Made by a program: the position numbers and the translations under genes. Positions 12,454-23,437 of a stretch of DNA of 64,000 bases are shown in pieces. The stretch comes from Pseudomonadota bacterium (GTDB taxonomy: Bacteria > Pseudomonadota > Gammaproteobacteria > Burkholderiales > Chitinibacteraceae), in NCBI GenBank assembly GCA_026399755.1, contig JAPLQI010000050.1:1-64000 (forward strand). Reading direction: 5' to 3'. Under the pieces are notes generated by a model. It saw nothing but the letters and a program-made list of their open reading frames with translations, was not told the DNA's origin and ran no database searches. How positions within the stretch are numbered: the first letter of the stretch is position 1; every line of letters starts with the position of its first letter.

Positions 12454-12494
12454 GGTATTTACTTATGAAATACCCTGTATTCCAAATAAATACC
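12454..12494. promoter_or_regulatory. Probable Lrp-type operator between regulator and lysA
   Basis: GGTATTT (12454-12460) and AAATACC (12468-12474) form a 7-7-7 inverted repeat. A second AAATACC (12488-12494) follows exactly 20 bp later, two helical turns away. This placement suits cooperative binding by an Lrp-type octamer. An AT-rich TATAAG/TTATAT region follows before lysA. Confidence 0.6.
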
Positions 12495-12536
12495 TTGCTA
12501 GTATAAGTTCATTATATCTACTTACTGTGCCAAGCC

Positions 12537-13769
12537 ATGATATCAAATAGCCAGATTGCCCAAATTGCCGACCAGTTTTCTACCCCTTGCTGGGCCTATG
12601 ATGCAGCTACCATTCGAGCGCAAATTGCCCGTCTGCGACAATTTGATGTGATTCGCTTTGCACAAAAAGCATCGAGCAATATCCATTTACTCAAACTGAT
12701 GCGTGAAGAAGGCGTGCTGGTAGATTCGGTTTCGCTAGGCGAAGTAGAGCGTGCGCTGGCGGCTGGCTTTGTGCCAGATAGCACGGCCAAGCATGCGCCG
12801 ATTGTTTTTACCGCCGATCTGCTAGACAAAAAAGCACTGGCGCGGGTCGTTGAGCTCAATATCCCAGTGAACTGTGGCTCACCACAAATGCTAGAGCAAC
12901 TGGGACAAGCGCACGCGGGCCATCCAGTGTGGCTGCGCATCAACCCTGGTTTTGGCCATGGCCACAGCCGTAAAACCAATACCGGTGGCGAACAAAGTAA
13001 GCATGGCATTTGGTTTGAGCATCTTGCGACCAGCTTAGCGCTGATCGCCCAATACAAGCTCAAGCTCATCGGCCTGCATATGCATATTGGCTCGGGCGTT
13101 GATTATGATCATTTGCAAAGCGTTTGCGATGCAATGATTCAGCAGGTCAAAACCTGCGCTCAGGATTTATCGGCGATTTCTATTGGCGGCGGCTTATCGA
13201 TCCCTTACCAAGTAGGCGAGGCGATTGTCGATACCGATCATTACTTCCAAATTTGGGATAAGGCACGTCAAGAGATTGAAACGCATTTAGGCCACAAAAT
13301 CAGCATGGAAATCGAACCCGGCCGCTTTTTAGTGGCGCAATCGGGCTGCTTAATTTCTGAACTGCGCGCACAAAAGCAAGTCGGCAGAAATTTCTTTGCC
13401 TTGGTTGACGCGGGTTTTAATGATCTGGCCCGCCCAGCAATGTATGGCAGCTATCACCGCATCAGCAGCTATGCGCCCGATGGCACACCACGCAGCGGCG
13501 CACTTCACCCCACCGTTGTAGCCGGGCCTTTATGCGAATCAGGCGATGTATTTACCCAGATTGAAGGTGGAGAAGTCACTACTCAAGATTTACCACATTG
13601 CGAAATCGGCGACTTGCTGGTGTTCCATGACACCGGCGCATACGGCGCAAGCATGTCGTCCAATTACAACTCACGGCCACTCATCCCAGAAGTACTGGTC
13701 GATGGCGATCAAATCACCCAAATCCGCCGCCGACAAACCGTGCAGGAATTGATTGCGCTGGAGATGTAA
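12537..13769 (+). CDS. lysA: Diaminopimelate decarboxylase
   Basis: PLP enzyme for the last step of lysine synthesis (meso-diaminopimelate to lysine plus CO2). 410 residues. The PLP lysine is in RFAQKASSNIHLLKLM; HMHIGSG, the phosphate-binding GGGLSIPY, EPGR, and the active-site cysteine in GPLCESGD follow in family order. The divergent Lrp-type gene is the likely regulator. The order lptM-regulator-lysA differs from the simple lptM-lysA pair of relatives. Confidence 0.95.
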   Translation: MISNSQIAQIADQFSTPCWAYDAATIRAQIARLRQFDVIRFAQKASSNIHLLKLMREEGVLVDSVSLGEVERALAAGFVPDSTAKHAPIVFTADLLDKKALARVVELNIPVNCGSPQMLEQLGQAHAGHPVWLRINPGFGHGHSRKTNTGGEQSKHGIWFEHLATSLALIAQYKLKLIGLHMHIGSGVDYDHLQSVCDAMIQQVKTCAQDLSAISIGGGLSIPYQVGEAIVDTDHYFQIWDKARQEIETHLGHKISMEIEPGRFLVAQSGCLISELRAQKQVGRNFFALVDAGFNDLARPAMYGSYHRISSYAPDGTPRSGALHPTVVAGPLCESGDVFTQIEGGEVTTQDLPHCEIGDLLVFHDTGAYGASMSSNYNSRPLIPEVLVDGDQITQIRRRQTVQELIALEM

Positions 13770-13797
13770 GCGTAAATCCAGCGTATTTTGATGCTTT

Positions 13798-13864
13798 TCC
13801 TAGGAGTGGCCTTTACGCGAATGGCTTTAATAAGCTGAGCTTTCGCGGCTATAGCCGCTCCTAC
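13798..13864. repeat. Hairpin repeat between lysA and nuclease gene
   Basis: The ends TAGGAGTGGC and AGCCGCTCCTA pair, with further pairing inside (GCGAATGGC with GCTTTCGC), giving a long imperfect hairpin. It lies between two convergent genes and may be a small dispersed palindromic repeat that also ends transcription. Confidence 0.5.
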
Positions 13865-13871
13865 CTTTTAG

Positions 13872-14375
13872 CTAATTACTTCCCCTGTGCGCCTTGCGAT
13901 AATCCCAAGGCGGCATGGGCTGGGCTTCTTGCCAAAGCCCTATTTTGGCCTGCCTAGCTTGCTGCTCTAGGCTTTGGTAGCGCGCAAAATCTGAGGCGCT
14001 TTGCTTGCCCTTGGCAAACTGCTGATAGTGCCAAGCAAAGCCCGCCTTAATTTGCTCGCTATTAATATCTCTACTTCCTAGATGCAAGACCACCACTTTG
14101 CGCTGATAACGATCGGTATCCATTACCTGCGCTTGAATTCGCTTACGATAAACCCAGTTATCCAGATTACGCCTAGCCTCGTTGCCAAAAGGCTGGCTGT
14201 ATTCAGGCGCGTCGATAAAAACCAAGCGCAACTGATGCTCTTGGTTTTTATCATCACGAATCACCAGCGAATCGCCATCCTTTACCTTAATCACTACGCC
14301 ATTGATTAAGGATTGAGTAGGCTCATCGGCTCTACAGGCTGTGAGCAAAAATAGAATACAGCACAGCCTAAACAT
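13872..14375 (-). CDS. Thermonuclease family lipoprotein
   Basis: 167-residue staphylococcal-nuclease-fold protein. A lipoprotein signal (LFLLTAC, lipidated Cys14) places it in the envelope. The SNase motifs are visible: KVKDGDSLVI, LRLVFIDAPEYSQPFG (first catalytic arginine and calcium-binding aspartate), and TDRYQRKVVVLHLG (second arginine region). It probably degrades extracytoplasmic nucleic acid. Confidence 0.85.
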   Translation of the reverse strand: MFRLCCILFLLTACRADEPTQSLINGVVIKVKDGDSLVIRDDKNQEHQLRLVFIDAPEYSQPFGNEARRNLDNWVYRKRIQAQVMDTDRYQRKVVVLHLGSRDINSEQIKAGFAWHYQQFAKGKQSASDFARYQSLEQQARQAKIGLWQEAQPMPPWDYRKAHRGSN

Positions 14376-14417
14376 TGTGACTTCCTCGAGAGAAAGGTTC
14401 TGTATAGCCTTAAATTG

Positions 14418-15248
14418 TCACTTCGCCCTTATCGCCCGCCATAACAAACGTGGCCAGTCTTGCCAAGTTAAGATAGGCCGGTGACGAAACACATCGGGCT
14501 GCAATTTTAATTTCTCTAAAATCGCATCGCCGCCCAAGATGGTCAGGCGAATTTCTAGGCCAATCCGGCCAGGTAAAATCTTGCCCAGTGGCGCGCCAGC
14601 GTGCAGCATTTTCTGGCTACGACGCACCTGAAACGCCATTAAACGTCGCCAGTTGGCATCCACTTCCCCTGCAGCAATTTGTGCTTCGCTCACCCCAAAT
14701 CGCTCTAAATCAGCTTGTGGAAAATAAACACGGCCATTGGCCCAGTCTTTTTCTACGTCTTGCCAAAAATTAATCAGCTGCAAGGCACTGCAAATACCGT
14801 CTGACAAGGCCAGATTACGCGGCGTGGCAAGGCCAAAGATATAGAGCAGAATGCGCCCAACCGGATTAGCCGAGCGGCGGCAGTAATAGATCAGCTCGCC
14901 AAAATCGGCAAAGCGATGCTTGGTCACATCCTGCGTAAACGCATCGAGCAGATCGTGATAAAGCTGAATGGGGATTTGATATTGATGCGTGGCCACAGCA
15001 AGGGCTTGATAGCGCGCGGTAAGCGGTGTTTGCTTTGCGGAAATTAAATCTAACTCTGCCCGGCATGCTGCCAGTGCGCTTAAACGCTCTTCTGGTGCAG
15101 CATCACCCTCATCCGCCAAATCATCGGCATGGCGAGCAAAGTGATAAACAGCCGCCACAGCCTTACGATATTTACGCGGCAAAAGTAAAGAGGCCACGGG
15201 GAAGTTTTCATAATGCCCAACGGCTTGTTCGGGTGTAATTGCAACCAT
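14418..15248 (-). CDS. hpnC: Hydroxysqualene/squalene synthase HpnC
   Basis: Trans-isoprenyl diphosphate head-to-head synthase. In the known HpnCDE route, HpnC hydrolyses presqualene diphosphate to hydroxysqualene. 276 residues. The first aspartate-rich motif is ARHADDLADEGD (about 38-49) and the second is NFWQDVEKDWANGRVYFP (about 164-181). No hpnD or hpnE is adjacent, so the product assignment within the pathway rests on family likeness; a phytoene-synthase-like role is the alternative. Confidence 0.8.
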   Translation of the reverse strand: MVAITPEQAVGHYENFPVASLLLPRKYRKAVAAVYHFARHADDLADEGDAAPEERLSALAACRAELDLISAKQTPLTARYQALAVATHQYQIPIQLYHDLLDAFTQDVTKHRFADFGELIYYCRRSANPVGRILLYIFGLATPRNLALSDGICSALQLINFWQDVEKDWANGRVYFPQADLERFGVSEAQIAAGEVDANWRRLMAFQVRRSQKMLHAGAPLGKILPGRIGLEIRLTILGGDAILEKLKLQPDVFRHRPILTWQDWPRLLWRAIRAK

Positions 15249-15364
15249 TAGCTGAACCTAATCTGACACGAAAAGCGCATACCCATAAGGCATGCTATAT
15301 TTAAGTCGCATTGCCTCAAGTTGGGCATTCGGCCCGTGTGTTTATCTAAATAAAAGGGAATCTC

Positions 15365-15745
15365 ATGAAAAAATGGCTAATCGCCTTGCTAAGTGCTTTT
15401 GCTCTTAGTGGTATGACTTTTGCTGCTGTAGATATTAACACCGCTAGCCAAGAACAACTGGAAGCGGTTAACGGGCTTGGGCCTGCTAAAGCAAAAGCGA
15501 TTATCGAATATCGTAGTAAAAATGGCCCTTTTAAAAGCGCTGAAGACTTGAAAAAAGTCCCCGGTATTAAGGATGGTGTTTTCAACAAAGTAAAAGCAGA
15601 AGTATCAGTAGGCGGCAAAATGGCAGCGCCTGCAGCCGCCGCCAAAGTAGATAAGATGGAAAAGCCCATGAAAGCCAGCCAAGCTGCTAGCAAAATGGAC
15701 AAAGCAGATAAGGCAGTAAAAGCCAGCATGCCTGCTAAAAAATAA
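15365..15745 (+). CDS. ComEA family helix-hairpin-helix DNA-binding protein
   Basis: 126 residues. The signal peptide (LIALLSAFALSGMTFA) and the HhH domain (VDINTASQEQLEAVNGLGPAKA to KKVPGIKDG, about 22-80) match the short periplasmic ComEA proteins that pull DNA into the periplasm during natural transformation. The C-terminal 40 residues are a lysine/alanine-rich tail that may add charge-based DNA binding. An intrinsic terminator follows, so it is monocistronic. Confidence 0.88.
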   Translation: MKKWLIALLSAFALSGMTFAAVDINTASQEQLEAVNGLGPAKAKAIIEYRSKNGPFKSAEDLKKVPGIKDGVFNKVKAEVSVGGKMAAPAAAAKVDKMEKPMKASQAASKMDKADKAVKASMPAKK

Positions 15746-15775
15746 GCAGCAGAAAAGTAGTAGAAATTACAAAAA

Positions 15776-15797
15776 GGCACCTAAGGTGCCTTTTTTT
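15776..15797 (+). terminator. Intrinsic terminator of comEA
   Basis: GGCACC (15776-15781), a TAA loop and GGTGCC (15785-15790) are followed by seven T. Confidence 0.85.
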
Positions 15798-15937
15798 ATA
15801 AGTATTTCTATTTACTCCCCCAAACCCTCAGTTATTTTCACACTAAGCCCCCCCTCCATCCCAAAGCATTTTTAACTTGAACCGCACTCACTCTCGTGGA
15901 ATGCTGTGCAATCTTTCGCACAAAATGATGACTCATA

Positions 15938-17029
15938 ATGACAGATAGCCGCACTTGGGTTGCCCGTGCCATTCGCACGATTGAAGCTGATTTTAATCGC
16001 TCTTCAGACACCCATTTAATCCCGCTCGATTTACCGGGTTTTCCTGGCATTGATGTCTATTTAAAAGATGAATCTAGCCATCCAACCGGCAGCTTAAAAC
16101 ACCGGCTTGCTAGGTCTTTGTTTTTGTATTCTTTGGCCAATGGCTGGATTCATGCCAAAAGTACCGTAATTGAAGCATCAAGCGGCTCGACGGCGATTTC
16201 TGAAGCTTATTTTGCACGACTCTTGGGACTGCCTTTTATTGCAGTGATGCCTGCATCTACCAGCCCAGAAAAAATCGCTGCCATTACTTTTTACGGTGGG
16301 CTCTGCCATTTAGTCGATGATCCAACCACGCTGCACAGCGAATCGCTGAGGCTGGCCGCAGAAACTAACGGCCACTTTATGGATCAATTTACCTACGCCG
16401 AGCGCGCCACCGATTGGCGAGCCAATAATAATATTGCTGAATCTATTTTTGCGCAGATGGCGCTAGAACCTCACCCCATTCCTAAGTGGATCGTCGCCAG
16501 CTGTGGCACAGGCGGCACATCGGCCACCTTGGGCCGCTATGTGCGCTATCGCCAACACAGCACGCAAATTGCCTGCGTAGACCCAGATAACTCGGTATTT
16601 TTTGATGCATTTTGCAGCAAAGATCGCAGCTTAAGCTTGCATTGTGGCTCCTTAATCGAAGGCATAGGGCGCCCTAAAGTAGAAGCGTCGTTTATCCCCT
16701 CGGTGATCGACAGCATGTTTCAAGTGCCCGACGCGCTATCGATTGCCACCACGCGCTGGCTTGCTGAAAAGCTAGGCCGCAGAGTGGGCGGGTCCACTGG
16801 CTGCAATTTGGCGGGTGTGCTGGCTTTGGCGCTAGAAATGAAAGCCAATGAGCAAAGCGGCAGCATCGTTACCCTGCTTTGCGACAGTGGCGAGCGCTAC
16901 GCGCATTCTTATTACAATGACGCATGGCTGGCAGAGCGAGGCATAGATATTCAGCCTTGGCTAGAGCAGCTCAAAGCGGTTACCGAACAAGGTGAAACGC
17001 TGAATTTACGGCGGGCGGATCAGGCCTAG
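15938..17029 (+). CDS. PLP-dependent cysteine synthase-fold enzyme (Cds1-like)
   Basis: 363-residue fold-type II PLP enzyme. The Schiff-base lysine is in SSHPTGSLKHRLA, the substrate loop in EASSGSTAISE, and the PLP phosphate loop in SCGTGGTSATLGRY. It lacks the usual CysK length and C-terminus and resembles the family containing actinobacterial L-cysteine desulfhydrase Cds1 (H2S-forming). The exact substrate cannot be told from sequence. No sulfur-metabolism neighbours are present. Confidence 0.75.
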   Translation: MTDSRTWVARAIRTIEADFNRSSDTHLIPLDLPGFPGIDVYLKDESSHPTGSLKHRLARSLFLYSLANGWIHAKSTVIEASSGSTAISEAYFARLLGLPFIAVMPASTSPEKIAAITFYGGLCHLVDDPTTLHSESLRLAAETNGHFMDQFTYAERATDWRANNNIAESIFAQMALEPHPIPKWIVASCGTGGTSATLGRYVRYRQHSTQIACVDPDNSVFFDAFCSKDRSLSLHCGSLIEGIGRPKVEASFIPSVIDSMFQVPDALSIATTRWLAEKLGRRVGGSTGCNLAGVLALALEMKANEQSGSIVTLLCDSGERYAHSYYNDAWLAERGIDIQPWLEQLKAVTEQGETLNLRRADQA

Positions 17030-17047
17030 GGTGGAAGAGGCAGCACG

Positions 17048-17206
17048 AAAACGCCACCTCAGCATAAAACCCAAATCTTAAACCACGGAGAAAAGTGAGA
17101 ACGCGGAGGGCCACGGAGAAAAGCATAATAAACAAGGTTTTCTCCATGAAACTCCGTGTTCTCTGTGCCCTCTGTGTTTCAAGATTTGGGTTTTAGATGG
17201 CGTTTT
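17048..17206. repeat. 159-bp imperfect inverted repeat element
   Basis: The two halves are imperfect reverse complements: AAAACGCCA and TGGCGTTTT ends, then AAAACCCAAATCTT and its complement, then CACGGAG/CTCCGTG-type motifs. It lies between two convergent genes. The 15-mer AAGGTTTTCTCCATG (17134-17148) recurs in inverted form in a second element at 27923-28060, so both belong to one repeat family. Confidence 0.6.
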
Positions 17207-17230
17207 CGCAGCCCCCCCTCTTTACTCCTA

Positions 17231-18079
17231 CTAAGCAAATCGCCCTTGGCGCATCCATTTGGTGGCAATCCACTTTTCGCCTTTCAGCACAGGGTTGCCG
17301 CCGTGCAGGGTCAGAGGGTCGGTTTGGCTTTGGCTATTACAGTATTCAAAATAAACCGCTGAGCCTTTTTTAGGCGCAACCGCCAAGCCCAGCTCAGGGA
17401 AAATCGTTTCGCCGCCTTCGTCTACATCATTTAAATACATCACCAAAGTTGATACGCGCTGGCCGCCGTTTTTTAAATGCACTTGGCTGCCTTGGTCGGC
17501 AACGGGGAAATAATCAAAATGCGGCTTGTATTCACCGCCAATTTTGTAATTTAAAATTTGCATCCCCTCGCCGTTTTCAATCGGCCAATGCATGACTTCA
17601 GCAATTCGGCGATCTAGCCTTGCGATAAACTCATCCTCATTCACGGTAAAAAAAGTACCGTAGCTACTGCGATCATCGATCACTTCTTCAGCGCCCGTTT
17701 GAGGGTCCACAATGGTAGAGCGCTTGAGTTTACTTTTAGATAAACGCACCAGCTCGTCGCATTCTTCCATCGATAGTAAATTGTCCAAAATAGCCACAAT
17801 CGGCTTAGCGACCCTGGCCGTTACCCGAACGATGCGATCGTGAGTATGAATCACCCCGCCTTCCATCGGGAATCGAGCAGGTTCTGCGACATAGGCCGCA
17901 GGTGCCGCCACCGTTTTAGGCTGCGTCGATACATTGGTAAAATGAAAAACAATGGCATTGGCAAAAATAGGATCAAACCCTTTACCAGCCATCACTTCAA
18001 CCAGCGATTGCGGCACGCAACCTCGGGCTAAATTATCAACAATCCAATTTTGCCAGTCAGCTGTAATCTCTGTGTTCAT
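17231..18079 (-). CDS. Prolyl 4-hydroxylase-like 2-oxoglutarate/Fe(II) oxygenase
   Basis: 282 residues with a C-terminal P4Hc domain (about 95-282). The iron ligands are His and Asp in KPHFDYF and the distal His in LTLHGGNPV; the 2-oxoglutarate lysine is in KGEKWIATKW. The N-terminal 80 residues are helical and without clear relatives. Bacterial members hydroxylate proline in proteins such as EF-Tu, or free peptides; the substrate here is unknown. Confidence 0.87.
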   Translation of the reverse strand: MNTEITADWQNWIVDNLARGCVPQSLVEVMAGKGFDPIFANAIVFHFTNVSTQPKTVAAPAAYVAEPARFPMEGGVIHTHDRIVRVTARVAKPIVAILDNLLSMEECDELVRLSKSKLKRSTIVDPQTGAEEVIDDRSSYGTFFTVNEDEFIARLDRRIAEVMHWPIENGEGMQILNYKIGGEYKPHFDYFPVADQGSQVHLKNGGQRVSTLVMYLNDVDEGGETIFPELGLAVAPKKGSAVYFEYCNSQSQTDPLTLHGGNPVLKGEKWIATKWMRQGRFA

Positions 18080-19783
<1,704 letters not shown>

Positions 19784-19796
19784 AAATCCAATCAGA

Positions 19797-19821
19797 ACGG
19801 GCGCCACAAGCGCCCGTTTTT
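19797..19821 (+). terminator. Intrinsic terminator of purB
   Basis: ACGGGCGC (19797-19804), loop CACAA, GCGCCCGT (19810-19817), then a T-run. Confidence 0.9.
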
Positions 19822-19878
19822 CTGCCAAGCTAGCATCTTTTTATAAATAAGCCTTTGATGCGCAAGGCACGATATTGA

Positions 19879-21348
19879 ATGTCGGAGACAATGGTGAAAC
19901 GTAAAGTATTACTGGGTAGTGCAATCACAGCCGCCATCCTATCTACAGCCTATATTGGCGGCGCCTATGTAGCGGGCAAAGCCGCTGAAAAAACACTACA
20001 AAAACAACACGAATGGCTAAGCAGCCTGCCCTACTTTATTGTAAAAAATCGTGAATATCAGCCCGGCTGGTTTAGCTCAAGCGAAAAAACCACACTTCTG
20101 CTTAATCCTGAGCTTTATCGCTTTTTTATTGAGCGTGCAGGCACCGAGTTGCCTAAATTTGAAGTGACTTATACCCAGAAGATTAAACACGGCCCATTCC
20201 CACTGCTCGGCAGCTTTAATTTGCGCCCTTATAAAGCGGTGGTTGAATCTGAATTTATTTTTTCGCCAGAAACACAAAAGTTTTTAACCCAATTTTTTGG
20301 CACGCAAAAGCCTATTCATATAGAAAACCGAATTGGCTTTAATGACGATGGCGTTATTTCTGTAAAAGTACCGAGCTTTGATTATGAAGAAGCCATTTCG
20401 GGTGTAAAAGCCAAATGGAAAGGCTTTGATGCCACCCTCAATTACGGCGGTGATTTTAATAGCGTCAAACTCATTGCCAATGCACCGGGTTTATCTGGCG
20501 AAGCCAAGGGCAAGCTATCATTTGCTTTTAATGATTTAACTTTTGGCTTTGATCATATACGTGGCAAAACCGGCGTAATGCTAGGAACGACCACGGCCAA
20601 TTTAGCTGGCTTTGATATGCTGCTATCAGAAAACACCCCGATCAAGCTCAAATTAGAAAACCTGAAATACGCAGGCAATATTGCTGAGACAGGCGAGTTT
20701 ATTAACGGCGGCGCAAATATCAACCTCGCCAAGCTCATCCTCGACGATCAGCCTTACGGCCCTGCCGAGCTACAAGCCACAGCCAGCCATTTACATGGCC
20801 CAACGCTTGCCAAACTGGCGGATGAATTTACTGCGCTACAGAAAAAACAACTGAAGCGTGATGAATTTTCTGCCGAGCTGGTTAAGCTGGTTAAAACCCA
20901 CGGTATGCCGCTGCTTACGCACGACCCACTGCTGGCCATTAAAAAGTTTGATGTTAAATTGCCCGATGGCTCGATCCGCTTTACCACCGAAGTAGGCCTC
21001 AAAGGCTTTAAGCCTGCGGACTTAGATAAACCGGTGGAATTTGTAAGCAAGCTCCACGCCAAAGCCGATTTCTCTGTGCCGCGCAAAGTGATCGAAACCA
21101 TGGTGATGTGGCAAGCTCGCAATATGTTCGGCGGCCCAGATAGCGGCGTAGCTGCAGACGATCTTGATTATCTCGCTGGGCAATTTGTAGAAGGCCAGAT
21201 TAATAAGCTAACCGATCAAAACCTGATCCGCAGCGAAAACGGCCTACTCTCCGCCAAAGCCTCCTTAGAAAAAGGTGCATTCCTGCTCAATGGCATCAAT
21301 GTGCCACTGCCTTGGCAACAGCCTGCAGAATCTGTTACTGAGCAATAA
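19879..21348 (+). CDS. YdgA family (DUF945) protein
   Basis: 489 residues with one N-terminal membrane anchor (VLLGSAITAAILSTAYIGGAYVAG) and a long beta-rich, periplasm-facing remainder, as in E. coli YdgA and YihF. The opening tripartite pattern (signal anchor, KTLQKQHEWL, YQPGWFSSS) is typical of DUF945. Function is unknown; AsmA-like envelope roles are sometimes suspected. It has its own terminator and is monocistronic. Confidence 0.82.
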   Translation: MSETMVKRKVLLGSAITAAILSTAYIGGAYVAGKAAEKTLQKQHEWLSSLPYFIVKNREYQPGWFSSSEKTTLLLNPELYRFFIERAGTELPKFEVTYTQKIKHGPFPLLGSFNLRPYKAVVESEFIFSPETQKFLTQFFGTQKPIHIENRIGFNDDGVISVKVPSFDYEEAISGVKAKWKGFDATLNYGGDFNSVKLIANAPGLSGEAKGKLSFAFNDLTFGFDHIRGKTGVMLGTTTANLAGFDMLLSENTPIKLKLENLKYAGNIAETGEFINGGANINLAKLILDDQPYGPAELQATASHLHGPTLAKLADEFTALQKKQLKRDEFSAELVKLVKTHGMPLLTHDPLLAIKKFDVKLPDGSIRFTTEVGLKGFKPADLDKPVEFVSKLHAKADFSVPRKVIETMVMWQARNMFGGPDSGVAADDLDYLAGQFVEGQINKLTDQNLIRSENGLLSAKASLEKGAFLLNGINVPLPWQQPAESVTEQ

Positions 21349-21360
21349 GCTTTAGCCCAC

Positions 21361-21393
21361 AAAAAACCGCCATCCAATGATGGCGGTTTTTTT
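21361..21393 (+). terminator. Intrinsic terminator after DUF945 gene
   Basis: CCGCCATC (21367-21374), CAAT loop, GATGGCGG (21379-21386), with an A-run before and seven T after, so it can work on both strands. Confidence 0.9.
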
Positions 21394-21589
21394 ACGTCTC
21401 AAAATATCCCTTACCCCATCCTCCACTTCTTTTTCTCTACGCTTAATCCACTGCCATACCCTGTCAGCAGGCTATGTTTAAATTACCCATATGAACTATG
21501 ACATAAACATCGCAAAATATGACAAATACGTGTAAGCTTCGTGCCAAAAAAATCAAAAGCAATCACTACATACATAAAGCAGTCAAACA

Positions 21590-22477
21590 ATGAAAGTCGT
21601 AAGCTCAGAGCATGAAACCCTAGCATTCAGAATTGCCGCCATCTTGCTCAAACTTAATTTAGGCGACGCATTAAGCAGGCAAGCCCTTGCCGATGAATTT
21701 AAAGTGAGCGAACGTACCATCTACCGTGATTTAAATCGCCTAGGCGGTATTGTCGACAAACTAGAAGATGGTCGCTACCAAATTGCGCCCGCCTATCGAG
21801 GCAAACTAACCTCTAAAGACCTAGAATCCTTTGCCAGACTCACAGGCGTAGATCAGCTATTCCCTAATGCCAGCCAGCGCTTTCTCGTCGCCCTGCTCGA
21901 TACCTTGACGCATAGCAGCTACCTCATCAAAGGCCATCATTACGAAGAGCCCAAGCCCCACGATAGCCAGTTTATTCAGCTAGACGAAGCCATACAGCGG
22001 CAACGTATTTGCCTGCTCAGCTACGCCGGTAAACCACGCACCTTAATGCCCTATCGCTTAGTCAATAGCAAAGGAATCTGGTATCTAGCGGCCACAGAAA
22101 ATCAGCAACTGAAAGCCTTTACCTTTAGCCGTATTAGCCAATTAAGCATCAGCAACGACAGCTTCTCGCCAAGTGCAGAAATACAGGCAGAAATAGAAAG
22201 CAATGAAGACATTTGGTATAGCAGTGATAAAACCGAAGTCCTCCTCACCGTTGCCCCACAAATGGCCTATTACTTCTTGCGTAGAAAACTACTGCCGCAG
22301 CAAGAAACCATCAAACAATTAGAAAATGGCGGCTTAATTATCAGCAGCCACATTAGCCACGCCAATCAAATACTCCCGCTCATTAGATATTGGATACCGC
22401 ACGTGCGGATTATCAGCCCCGCTGAGCTGCAATTGTCTTTAGAAAATGAAGTGAATCAATATTTTTCAGCTACTTAA
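21590..22477 (+). CDS. WYL-domain helix-turn-helix transcriptional regulator
   Basis: 295 residues. N-terminal DeoR-type HTH (SRQALADEFKVSERTIYRDLNRL, about 28-50), central WYL domain (about 130-200; the PYRLVNSKGIWYLAATE stretch is the WYL core), and a C-terminal WCX extension. WYL regulators often silence or tune phage-defence and stress clusters after sensing nucleic acid or nucleotides. It heads an AT-rich accessory cluster, and a 29-residue copy of its C-terminus recurs at 24728. Confidence 0.85.
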   Translation: MKVVSSEHETLAFRIAAILLKLNLGDALSRQALADEFKVSERTIYRDLNRLGGIVDKLEDGRYQIAPAYRGKLTSKDLESFARLTGVDQLFPNASQRFLVALLDTLTHSSYLIKGHHYEEPKPHDSQFIQLDEAIQRQRICLLSYAGKPRTLMPYRLVNSKGIWYLAATENQQLKAFTFSRISQLSISNDSFSPSAEIQAEIESNEDIWYSSDKTEVLLTVAPQMAYYFLRRKLLPQQETIKQLENGGLIISSHISHANQILPLIRYWIPHVRIISPAELQLSLENEVNQYFSAT

Positions 22478-22522
22478 GTATCCAACAATAGTAATTTCTC
22501 TAAATATTTAAAGGCATTAATA

Positions 22523-23365
22523 ATGCAAGATAAAACAATTATTTATTGCAGCTACTGCGATCAAAAAATGCGCGTTCCTTTTAATGCAGGACATATCAAC
22601 CTTCCATGCCCTTCTTGTAAACGAACAAAGCAATATAAACTGCTTGGCGTAAGAACGTATGAAAATGACAAATATGTTGTAGATTGCATTAGCTGCGACC
22701 AAAAACTTCGAGTTCCACTCAATTCAAAAACACTACAATTGACTTGCCCCACATGCAAAATAAAATGGGAAACATCCATAAATAATTTAGGAATTATTAG
22801 CTCCACCAACATTAAAGGCGTACAAAAAAATTCAACCATAAAAAACCAAACAAACTCTAGACCTAGCTCTATGAGCAATGAGACTCAATTAATTGCTAAC
22901 CATCTTGCAGAGCTAAACGCAATTAAAGAAGAGTGCTATTCATTGGTTACTAAGCGTGCTGCAATTTCAGCAACAGCCTCAGCGGTACCTATGCCAGGCA
23001 CTGACATAGCCGCTGATATTGCAATCATGCTCGAACTAATACCTGCAATTAATCAAAAATTTGGACTAGCCAAAGAGCAAATAGAAGGATATAGCCCAAC
23101 CAATAAAATACTTATTTACAAAGCAATTGAAAGCGCGGGATCACAAATGGCTGGTCAGCTTATTACAAAAACGATTATCACCCAAATACTTAAAAACGTA
23201 GCAGGCAAAGCAGCTGTTAAACAAGTATTGAAATTTGTTCCAATTGTTGGTTCGCTAGTAAATGCAGGAATTGGCTTTACTGCAATGAAACATGTTGGCA
23301 ATTCCCATGTTGATGACTGCTTTGAAGTCCGTAAAAATTTATTAGCTAAAAATATTTACAAGTAA
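22523..23365 (+). CDS. Tandem zinc ribbon fused to DUF697-like membrane domain
   Basis: 280 residues of unrecognised overall family. Two tandem zinc ribbons (residues 7-40 and 50-85) each show CxxC, then RVPxN, then CPxC. An Asn/Ser-rich linker follows (about 90-125). The C-terminal 150 residues hold glycine/alanine-rich hydrophobic helices (AAISATASAVPMPGTDIAAD, LKFVPIVGSLVNAGIGF) resembling DUF697-type membrane-associated helical domains. That part is paralogous to the protein at 25118-25588, with a 20-base identical stretch in the DNA. It starts 45 bp after the WYL regulator. Confidence 0.6.
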   Translation: MQDKTIIYCSYCDQKMRVPFNAGHINLPCPSCKRTKQYKLLGVRTYENDKYVVDCISCDQKLRVPLNSKTLQLTCPTCKIKWETSINNLGIISSTNIKGVQKNSTIKNQTNSRPSSMSNETQLIANHLAELNAIKEECYSLVTKRAAISATASAVPMPGTDIAADIAIMLELIPAINQKFGLAKEQIEGYSPTNKILIYKAIESAGSQMAGQLITKTIITQILKNVAGKAAVKQVLKFVPIVGSLVNAGIGFTAMKHVGNSHVDDCFEVRKNLLAKNIYK

Positions 23366-23437
23366 AAGATTACTGAAACTTACTTCTATTAACTTGAGGC
23401 TCTTGCAAAAACGTATAGAAATTAGCATAAAATCTAT

